Below are positions 5,812 through 11,869 of a DNA stretch of 13,283 nucleotides, in pieces. Below the pieces are notes generated by a model. The model worked only from the letters and a program-made list of their open reading frames with translations. It searched no databases and was not told the DNA's origin. The stretch comes from Phycisphaerales bacterium. Its GTDB lineage: Bacteria; Planctomycetota; Phycisphaerae; Phycisphaerales; UBA1924. The first letter of the stretch is position 1. The number at the start of each line of letters is the position of its first letter. Location of the stretch: NCBI GenBank assembly GCA_019747615.1, contig JAIEQQ010000583.1, positions 1-13,283 of the forward strand, read 5' to 3'. The translations under genes and the position numbers were made by a program.

Positions 5812-8800
5812 GTGCCAACGCTCTACATCATCGACGGCTATGCCCAGTTCTTTCGCGCGTATCACGCGATTCGGACGCCCATGACCTCGCCGGTGACCAA
5901 AGAGCCGACGAACATGTCGTTTGGCTTCATCGGCATGATGCTGAAGCTGCTGCGGGGCGAGGGGAACATCGGCGGGCCGCCGAGCCACATCGTGATGACG
6001 ATCGACAAGAGCGGCGATCGCGAGACGTTTCGCAGCGAGCTGTACCCGCAGTACAAGGCCAATCGCACGCCGGCGCCGGTGGATCTGTTCCCGCAGGTCG
6101 AGCGGTGCTTGAAGCTGCTGGGTGATACCGGGATGCCGATCGTCGGCGTTGAGGGCTTTGAGGCCGACGACTGCATCGCGACGCTCGTCACGCGGCTGCG
6201 CGCGGACAACCCCGGGCTGAACATCCGCATCGTCAGCAAGGACAAGGATCTGAAGCAGTTGCTGGATGATGGCGGCGGCGGCGTTGGGGGGGCACGGGGC
6301 GTGGTTGAGCTCTTTGACATCCATACCGATCAGATCATCTCGGCGGGCACACTGAAGGATGAGACGGGCATCACGCCGTCGCAGGTTGTGGACATGCTCA
6401 CGCTCATGGGCGATACCTCGGACAACGTGCCGGGCGTTGAGGGCGTTGGCCCCAAGACCGCGGCGGAGTTGATTGCGGAGCACGGCACGATCGATAAGGT
6501 GCTCGCCGCGGCGCGACTGGGGCTGATCAAGGGCAAGCGGGGCGAGAAGATCATCGCGGCGGCCGATGCGCTGCCGCTATCGAAGAAGCTGATCGAGCTG
6601 CGGCATGATGTGCCGCTGAGCGTGACGCTTGCGGAGATGGAGACCGGTCGACTGAAGCTGAGCGAGTGGCTGCCGGTGCTGCGAGAGCTGGGGTTCAACC
6701 GGTATCAGGACGAGGTGAAGCGGCTGCTGGGTGAGCCGGTCTCTCAAAGCGGGCCGCCATCGATCGCGACGGTGCCCGGCGAGCGAGTGCCGCTGAGCGG
6801 GACCGGCGCGCCGACGCTGGCGAAGCCCAAAGCCCGGAGCGCGAAGGCTGGACCGTCGTTGTTCGATGGGCCGGGGCTCTTTGGGCAGGGTGATGAAGCG
6901 GGTGAAGCCAGCGCGGGCGGCGATGGGGAGCCGGTACGAGCGATTGGCGAGGCGGGCGCGTCGACGCGGGGCGTGTATCGGTGCGTGCGGACGCGCGACG
7001 ATTTGGACGAACTGGTGCGGGAGCTGAAGAGCGCGAAGATCTTCGCGTTTGACACCGAGACGACCGGTCTCTCGCCGATGATCTGCAAGCTCTGCGGCAT
7101 TTCGTTTTCAACGAAAGCGGGCACGGGGTGGTATGTGCCTGTGCGATCGCCGGAGCCGGCGGCGCATCTGGATGAGTCGAATGTGCTGGAGGCACTGCGG
7201 CCGCTGCTTGAAGACCCGGCGCGGGCCAAGTGCGGGCACAACCTGAAGTTCGACATTCTGGTGCTGGCGTGCGCGGGGGTTCAGGTCGGGGGGATCGGGG
7301 CTCGCGGGATTGACTCGATGGTGGCCAGTTACGTGATCGACGCGTCGCGATCGTCGCACTCGATGAATGCGCTGGCGCTGGCGTTGCTGGGGCATACGAA
7401 CATCTCGATCGATGAGTTGATCGGCAGCGGCGTGAATCAGCGGACTTTTGACACGGTGCCGCTCGAGCTGGCGACGACGTACTCCGCGGAGGACGCGGAT
7501 GTGTCGCTGAGGTTGATGGAGGCGATGACGCCGCAGATCGAGGCGATGGGGCTTGGGAGTCTGTTTCGCGACGTGGAGATGCCGCTGGTGGAGGTGCTGG
7601 TGACGCTGGAGCACAATGGGATCACCGTTGATGCTGCGGAGCTGGACCGGCAGCGCGAGCGGCTGGAGATCAAGATCCGCTCGATCAAGGGCGAGATCGA
7701 CGAGTCGGCGATGCAGACGATCGGGCGGCCGTTCAACCCGGACTCGCCGAAGCAGCTCGCCGGTGTGCTGTTCAACAAGCCGAGCGATGTCGAGCCGGGT
7801 CTGGGGCTGAAGCCTGTCAAGAAAACCAAGACGGGCAGGAGCACCGATGTTGAAGTGCTCGAAACGCTGGCGGAGGATGCGAGGGTTTCAAGCCCGATCC
7901 CGCGTTTGATCGTGGACTATCGCCAGCTCACCAAGCTCACGGGCACGTATCTCGGTGCGCTCAAGGACGCGATCAATCCGCGGACCGGGCGCATCCACGC
8001 GAGCTTCAACCAGACGGTCGCGGCGACCGGGCGCCTCAGCAGCAGCGATCCGAACCTGCAGAACATCCCGATCCGTACCGAGGTGGGGCGCGAGATCCGG
8101 CGCGCGTTCGTCGCGGGCGCGGGCAGCGTCCTGATCTCGGCGGACTATTCGCAGATCGAGCTGCGATTGCTGGCGCACCTGTCGCGAGATCCGGCGCTGA
8201 TCGAGGCGTTTTTGACCGGGCAGGACATCCACAGCGCCGTCGCGGCGCAGATCAACAAGGTGCCGCTGGATCAGGTGACCAAAGCGCAGCGCGACGGGGC
8301 GAAGATGGTCAACTTCGGCATCGTCTACGGCATCACGCCGTTCGGGCTGGCACGCCGCTTGGGCGTCTCCAATGACGAGGCGACGAAGATCATCGATGGC
8401 TACAAGCGCCGCTTCGCCGGGATCACCACGTTCCTGCAAGAGTGCGTCGTGCAGGCGCGCAGCACCGGGTATGTCGAGACGATGCTCAAACGGCGACGGC
8501 CGATCCCCGAGATCGAGAGCAACGTGCCGGCGCGGCGCGCCTTCGCTGAGCGCACCGCGATCAACAGCGTCGTGCAAGGCTCCGCGGCGGACCTCATCAA
8601 GCTGGCGATGGTTGACCTGCACGCTCGCATCGGAGCTCGCCAGCCGGCGCTGCGCGGGGTCAAGATGCTGCTGCAGATCCATGACGAGCTGGTCTTCGAA
8701 TGCCCGACGCCGCTGGCGCAGGACGCTCAGCGTGTGATCGTCGAGCGCATGGAGAGCGCGATGACGCTGAGCGTGCCGCTGAAGGCCGACTCTGGCATCG

Positions 8801-8823
8801 GCACCAACTGGTTTGAAGAGTGA
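5812..8823 (+). CDS. polA: DNA polymerase I with 5'-3' and 3'-5' exonucleases
   Basis: Family A polymerase for Okazaki-fragment maturation and gap filling in repair; 1003 residues (E. coli 928). Domains in order: a 5'-3' FEN-type exonuclease (about 1-295) with YIIDGYAQFFRAY (D8), EADD (117-120), SKDKDL (D144, D146) and GDTSDNVPGVEGVGPKTA (200 on); a Gly/Ala/Pro-rich linker (about 306-386); a proofreading domain with DTETTG (D414, E416), GHNLKFD (D481) and YSAED (Y557, D561), all catalytic positions intact; and a polymerase domain with motif A SADYSQIELR (D778), motif B from R827 through K831, F835 and Y839, and motif C IHDE (H957-E959). F835 in the O-helix is the dideoxynucleotide-discriminating residue. 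Start: the GTG at 5812 puts TLYIIDGYAQ at the N-terminus as the family requires; the open frame to 5686 is repeat-derived. No clear ribosome-binding site. The start of a plus-strand run with the DUF1444-like gene and prmC. Confidence 0.95.
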   Translation: MPTLYIIDGYAQFFRAYHAIRTPMTSPVTKEPTNMSFGFIGMMLKLLRGEGNIGGPPSHIVMTIDKSGDRETFRSELYPQYKANRTPAPVDLFPQVERCLKLLGDTGMPIVGVEGFEADDCIATLVTRLRADNPGLNIRIVSKDKDLKQLLDDGGGGVGGARGVVELFDIHTDQIISAGTLKDETGITPSQVVDMLTLMGDTSDNVPGVEGVGPKTAAELIAEHGTIDKVLAAARLGLIKGKRGEKIIAAADALPLSKKLIELRHDVPLSVTLAEMETGRLKLSEWLPVLRELGFNRYQDEVKRLLGEPVSQSGPPSIATVPGERVPLSGTGAPTLAKPKARSAKAGPSLFDGPGLFGQGDEAGEASAGGDGEPVRAIGEAGASTRGVYRCVRTRDDLDELVRELKSAKIFAFDTETTGLSPMICKLCGISFSTKAGTGWYVPVRSPEPAAHLDESNVLEALRPLLEDPARAKCGHNLKFDILVLACAGVQVGGIGARGIDSMVASYVIDASRSSHSMNALALALLGHTNISIDELIGSGVNQRTFDTVPLELATTYSAEDADVSLRLMEAMTPQIEAMGLGSLFRDVEMPLVEVLVTLEHNGITVDAAELDRQRERLEIKIRSIKGEIDESAMQTIGRPFNPDSPKQLAGVLFNKPSDVEPGLGLKPVKKTKTGRSTDVEVLETLAEDARVSSPIPRLIVDYRQLTKLTGTYLGALKDAINPRTGRIHASFNQTVAATGRLSSSDPNLQNIPIRTEVGREIRRAFVAGAGSVLISADYSQIELRLLAHLSRDPALIEAFLTGQDIHSAVAAQINKVPLDQVTKAQRDGAKMVNFGIVYGITPFGLARRLGVSNDEATKIIDGYKRRFAGITTFLQECVVQARSTGYVETMLKRRRPIPEIESNVPARRAFAERTAINSVVQGSAADLIKLAMVDLHARIGARQPALRGVKMLLQIHDELVFECPTPLAQDAQRVIVERMESAMTLSVPLKADSGIGTNWFEE

Positions 8824-8858
8824 GCGCGATCGCGGGCGCGGCCCTCGCGCCGTTGTCA

Positions 8859-8864
8859 TAGACT
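8859..8864 (+). promoter_or_regulatory. TANNNT box (TAGACT) 6 nt before the next start codon
   Basis: TAGACT ends exactly 6 nt before ATG 8871 (spacer CCGGCC). The prmC box has the same geometry and a near-identical spacer, CCGATC. There is no -35 match 16-18 nt upstream. The position is what a leaderless-mRNA promoter would show. Confidence 0.4.
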
Positions 8865-8870
8865 CCGGCC

Positions 8871-10178
8871 ATGTGGTCGTTCATCCGAAAGCTGTTCGGC
8901 GGCGGCGAATCACCCGCGAAGCACGACGCGGCGCTGAATGCGCCGAGCTCGCCCGATCGCGGCTCGCTTGTCCGGCCTTCGTCGGTGGCCGCGACGGCGG
9001 GCGTGGCTGCGAGCTCGACGGGGAATGCGGAGGTGCCGGCGCCGATCTCGGCACACGTGCAGTCCGGAGGCGCGGGCGACAGCGACGATCGCTTCGTACC
9101 CGACGAAAAGGCAACGCGGTTTGAGGAACTCCCCGGCTGGGCGGCGCCGCTGGAAAACGTCGAGCAGCTCAATGACTTCGTGGCGCTGGTCTATCGGTAC
9201 TTCTCGCTGCGCAAGGTGCCTTCGAAGCTCGAGGACGGCCGCGTTGTCGCGGCGGATCCGGCGTTCGCCAGCGATGATGCGACCGACGAGAGCGACGGCG
9301 GGTCCGGCGGCGGCGTTGGAGCCGGCGCCGGCGTGCGGCGGTCCAAGGCGGACGGGGCGGGCGCGGGGATGTGGCGCGGGTCGGGGAAGCTGCACCGCTT
9401 CGGTTTGTGGAACCTGATGCAGGTGTGCGCCGGAACGCCCCGCGAGGAGTGGGCGGGGATGGTGGCGGCGCACTTTGATTCGGTGCGGCGGGCGCCGGAA
9501 ACGGAGCAGCGGTATAGCGAGCGGCTGGCTTCGCTGGCGTCGGCGCGTGAGCACCTGGTGCTGCGCGTGTTCGATCAGTCTCACCTGCCCGAGGACGTGC
9601 AGCGCGAGTCCGTCGCGCGGCGCGAGGTGCCGGGGCTGGTGACGATCGTCGTTGTTGATTTCCCGGAGACGTGCCGGAGTTTGCAGCGGAAGGAAGCGGC
9701 GGCATGGGGCGCCAGTGACGACGAGGTGTGGGCGGCGGCGATGGAGAACACGCCGCGGATGGCCAGGGCGGACTCGCGGCTGATGGGCGATCGCTCGTCG
9801 CCGATCCGTCTGCTGTCGGGCTCGTCGATCTATGTCGCGTCGCTGATCCACGCGATGGAGAGTGTGCCGGAGGCGACGGGGGTCTACGGCGGGTTTGTCA
9901 GCGTGCCGACGCGGAGCGTGCTGATGGCGTTGCCGTTTGACGGCGCCGAGGCGATGCAGAGTCTGGCGTTGTTTATCGGCATGACCAACCAGCTTGAGGC
10001 GATGGGACCGGGCTCGGTGAGCCGGCGCGTGTGGTGGGCCGATCGCGAGGGCATGAGCGAGATCTCGTACCGGCTGCGTGACCGGCAGGTGGAGATCGAC
10101 GGGATGCCCGAGTCGCTGCAGCAACTGCTGATCTCGCTTGGCAACGGGCCTGAGGATGATGATCAGTTCCGCGCGTGA
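8871..10178 (+). CDS. Uncharacterised protein, possibly DUF1444 (YtpQ)-like
   Basis: No confident function. The 435-residue product starts with a short amphipathic MWSFIRKLFGG stretch and a Ser/Ala-rich, probably disordered segment (to about 85). A small helical region follows (ENVEQLNDFVALVYRYFSLR), then a Gly-rich linker (about 143-165), then a C-terminal domain. That domain resembles, in motif order recalled from B. subtilis YtpQ, the DUF1444 family: a conserved helix with LWNLMQV, a strand with HLVLRVFD, a VVVDFPETCRSL strand-turn, W279-G plus a short helix and an AMEN segment, LLSGSSIYVASLI, and a final GGFVSVPTRSVLMALPF strand pair. DUF1444 has no established biochemical role that I know of. 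There is no signal peptide or membrane segment. ATG 8871 is 47 nt after the polA stop and has a TANNNT box 6 nt before it but no Shine-Dalgarno. Confidence 0.75.
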   Translation: MWSFIRKLFGGGESPAKHDAALNAPSSPDRGSLVRPSSVAATAGVAASSTGNAEVPAPISAHVQSGGAGDSDDRFVPDEKATRFEELPGWAAPLENVEQLNDFVALVYRYFSLRKVPSKLEDGRVVAADPAFASDDATDESDGGSGGGVGAGAGVRRSKADGAGAGMWRGSGKLHRFGLWNLMQVCAGTPREEWAGMVAAHFDSVRRAPETEQRYSERLASLASAREHLVLRVFDQSHLPEDVQRESVARREVPGLVTIVVVDFPETCRSLQRKEAAAWGASDDEVWAAAMENTPRMARADSRLMGDRSSPIRLLSGSSIYVASLIHAMESVPEATGVYGGFVSVPTRSVLMALPFDGAEAMQSLALFIGMTNQLEAMGPGSVSRRVWWADREGMSEISYRLRDRQVEIDGMPESLQQLLISLGNGPEDDDQFRA

Positions 10179-10264
10179 GCGGAAAGGGAGCGTTGCGGGG
10201 TTTGGGGGTTCGGCGCTTGGCGAGCTTGCGCGGGCAGTGGGCTCGCCATGTGCGGGCGGCGCAC

Positions 10265-10270
10265 TACGCT
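10265..10270 (+). promoter_or_regulatory. TANNNT box (TACGCT) 6 nt before the prmC start codon
   Basis: TACGCT ends 6 nt before ATG 10277 (spacer CCGATC), the same arrangement as at 8859-8864. No matching -35 is visible. It supports ATG 10277 over the GTG at 10175 and suggests prmC can be transcribed independently of the upstream genes. Confidence 0.4.
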
Positions 10271-10276
10271 CCGATC

Positions 10277-11485
10277 ATGGTCGAAACGCAACCGGAAGCT
10301 TGGACGGTGCGGCGCCTGCTGGCGTGGATGCAGCGCGCGTTCCAGGAGAAGCAGATCGACTCGGCGCGATTGTGCGCCGAGGTGCTGCTCGGGCACGTGA
10401 TGGCGCTGGATCGGCTCTCGCTCTTCACACAGTCTGATCGTGTCGCGAGCGCTGATGAGCTTCAGGTGCTGCGGTCGCTGGTGGCGCGGGCGCTGCGGCA
10501 GGAGCCGGTGCAGTATCTTGTGGGCGAGGCGTGGTTTTTCGGGCTGCGATTGCACGTGGACAATCGCGTGCTGATCCCGCGCCCGTGTACAGAGATGATC
10601 GTTGAAGAGGTGATCCAGCACGTGCGGCGGAGCGAGCGCGATGGCGCGCCGAGCGGGTTTCATAACGCACTGCCCGCCGCGGTCGTTGCGGGGCGCAGCG
10701 CGATCGATGCTTCGGCGACGGGCGGCGCGAGCTCGACACACGGCGCGAGCGCCTCGGGCGACGAACCGATCGAGACTGACGACGAGCGTGAGATCGAGCG
10801 CCATCGCGTCGAGGCCGAGCGGCGGTTGCTGGCCGAGTCGCGGGCCCGGCGCGGCGTGGTTGGGCAGGGCTTCATCATCGCCGATGTCTGCACCGGCTCG
10901 GGATGCATCGCGATCGCGCTGGCCAAAAACCTGCCGGCGGCGCGGATCATCGCGACGGATGTTTCGGCCGACGCGCTGGAGATCGCGGCGATGAACGCGC
11001 AGCGCCACGGCGTTCACGAGCGGATCGAGTTTTATCAGGGCAATCTTTTGGAGCCGCTGGCCGATGCACTGCCGCGGGTCGCGCCAGGGGGTGTTGATGT
11101 GCTGGTGAGCAATCCGCCGTACATCCCGGATCACGAGTGGGGTGATGTGCCCGCGAACGTGCGCGACTATGAGCCCGAGCTGGCCCTGCGCGGCGGGCCC
11201 GAGGGCGTGGACCTCGTCGCGCCGATCATCCGCGACGGCCCGGCACTGCTGAAGCCCGGCGGGCTGCTGATGGTTGAGCTGGCGGTGTGTACGAGCGGCG
11301 CGATGCTCGCGTACGCGACCGAGCGGGGCGAGCTCACGGGGGCGACGATCAAACGCGATCTGGAAGGGCTGGAGCGGGTGGTGATGGGGCGGCGGGGGGT
11401 GAAGCTGAGCGAGGATGCTTGGGGCGAAGCTCAAAGCTCGAAGCTCAAAGCAGCACAGCAGCAAAGCAGCAAAGCAGCAAGTTGA
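10277..11485 (+). CDS. prmC: Peptide chain release factor N5-glutamine methyltransferase
   Basis: PrmC (HemK) uses S-adenosylmethionine to methylate the glutamine of the GGQ motif in release factors RF1 and RF2, in the cytoplasm. Seen in the 402-residue product: an N-terminal helical release-factor-binding domain with EPVQYLVGEAWFFGLRLHV, then LIPRPCTE (99-106), SAM motif I DVCTGSGCIAIALA (203 on), an acidic ATDVS strand end, and NPPYIP (N279-Y282), the substrate-glutamine motif. Two oddities: about 70 extra residues, low-complexity then highly charged, lie between IPRP and motif I (about 118-195); and the last ~19 codons are made of the AAGCTCA/AAAGCAGC repeat array, giving a Gln/Ser/Lys/Ala tail. 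Start: ATG 10277 gives the family N-terminus; the GTG at 10175, which overlaps the previous stop, would add 34 unrelated residues. Confidence 0.92.
   Translation: MVETQPEAWTVRRLLAWMQRAFQEKQIDSARLCAEVLLGHVMALDRLSLFTQSDRVASADELQVLRSLVARALRQEPVQYLVGEAWFFGLRLHVDNRVLIPRPCTEMIVEEVIQHVRRSERDGAPSGFHNALPAAVVAGRSAIDASATGGASSTHGASASGDEPIETDDEREIERHRVEAERRLLAESRARRGVVGQGFIIADVCTGSGCIAIALAKNLPAARIIATDVSADALEIAAMNAQRHGVHERIEFYQGNLLEPLADALPRVAPGGVDVLVSNPPYIPDHEWGDVPANVRDYEPELALRGGPEGVDLVAPIIRDGPALLKPGGLLMVELAVCTSGAMLAYATERGELTGATIKRDLEGLERVVMGRRGVKLSEDAWGEAQSSKLKAAQQQSSKAAS
11427..11481. repeat. Heptamer/octamer array inside the prmC 3' end
   Basis: Four heptamers (AAGCTCA, AAGCTCG, AAGCTCA, AAGCAGC) are followed by three octamers (ACAGCAGC, AAAGCAGC, AAAGCAGC). 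It belongs to the family at 47-93, 5517-5552 and 5653-5695. Here it is translated, and the prmC stop codon lies directly after it. Confidence 0.8.
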
Positions 11486-11520
11486 ACCCGATCCCTTGTT
11501 CCCGTCCTCTGGTTTCCACG

Positions 11521-11577
11521 ATTGCCGATTGCCGAATCCCGATTGCCGCTGCCTTGATTCCCGATTCCCGATTGCCG
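11521..11577. repeat. Heptamer tandem array, units ATTGCCG / ATTCCCG
   Basis: The units run ATTGCCG, ATTGCCG, AATCCCG, ATTGCCG, an 8-nt interruption CTGCCTTG, ATTCCCG, ATTCCCG, ATTGCCG. The period is exactly 7 bp on both sides of the interruption. It lies between the prmC stop and the tRNA-Gly terminator. Confidence 0.85.
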
Positions 11578-11584
11578 CCACCGT

Positions 11585-11640
11585 CAAAAACAAACAAGAC
11601 GGTCTCGGTGAAAGCGAAGGGCTTTCACGGAGGCCGTCTT
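11585..11640 (-). terminator. Intrinsic terminator of the tRNA-Gly gene
   Basis: The minus strand forms a long hairpin over 11596-11640. The outer stem is AAGACGG/CCGTCTT (7 bp). A partly paired section of five positions follows, then an inner stem GTGAAAGC/GCTTTCAC (8 bp) with a 5-nt loop. A T-rich tail, GTTTGTTTTTG, comes next. The hairpin starts 7 nt after the tRNA 3' end. The plus-strand side lacks a T-tract, so it should not stop prmC transcripts in the intrinsic manner. Confidence 0.85.
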
Positions 11641-11647
11641 GTTCGAA

Positions 11648-11719
11648 AGCGGGCGAAGGGACTTGAACCCTCGACCCTCACGTTGGCAACGTGATGCTCT
11701 ACCACTGAGCTACGCCCGC
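11648..11719 (-). tRNA. tRNA-Gly, anticodon GCC
   Basis: The minus strand folds into a complete 72-nt cloverleaf. The acceptor stem is GCGGGCG/CGCCCGC (7 bp), the D arm is GCTC...GAGC with AGTGGTA in the loop, the anticodon arm is TCACG-TTGCCAA-CGTGA with anticodon GCC, and the T arm has loop TTCAAGT. Discriminator base 73 is T (U), as in bacterial glycine tRNAs. The next bases are TTC, so the CCA end is not encoded and must be added enzymatically. The gene has its own promoter upstream and terminator downstream, and shares its strand with dsbD. Confidence 0.97.
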
Positions 11720-11765
11720 AACCGACTTGTCGCCCCGCCGGCTGGTGACCGGCTAGGTGGGAAGA

Positions 11766-11794
11766 AAGATACGCGCCGAACGCGGGCGGGTCAA
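11766..11794 (-). promoter_or_regulatory. Sigma70-type promoter of tRNA-Gly
   Basis: The minus strand has TTGACC (11789-11794) and TATCTT (11766-11771) with a 17-nt spacer, the optimal distance. Five of six -35 bases and four of six -10 bases match the consensus. Transcription would begin near 11759, leaving a leader of about 40 nt before the mature tRNA. This is the clearest promoter in the window. Confidence 0.75.
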
Positions 11795-11803
11795 CTTTTT
11801 GGC

Positions 11804-11838
11804 AGCCGCCAGCCGCCAGCGGTCAGCCATCAGCCATC
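11804..11838. repeat. Heptamer tandem array, units AGCCGCC / AGCCATC
   Basis: Five consecutive heptamers: AGCCGCC, AGCCGCC, AGCGGTC, AGCCATC, AGCCATC. It lies between the dsbD stop codon and the tRNA-Gly promoter, 9 bp from the -35 box. Confidence 0.8.
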
Positions 11839-11869
11839 GGACCCCGAGCCGTGAGGTCACGACCGATCG

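Noticed and set aside
8835..8851. Hairpin between polA and the DUF1444-like gene as a terminator
   Set aside because: A 6-bp GGCGCG/CGCGCC stem is present, but the following bases lack a T-tract, and such stems are common by chance at this G+C.
10219..10247. Stem-loop (GGCGAGC/GCTCGCC) before prmC as an attenuator or riboswitch
   Set aside because: A single 7-bp stem with a 15-nt loop and no further conserved structure or T-tract; too weak to call.
10175..10276. GTG at 10175 overlapping the preceding stop as a coupled prmC start
   Set aside because: It adds 34 Arg-rich residues absent from the family, and ATG 10277 gives the normal N-terminus with a TANNNT box.
11648..11719. tRNA-Gly as an integration site for a mobile element
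   Set aside because: I found no duplicated tRNA 3' end and no integrase, and the neighbouring genes are housekeeping genes.
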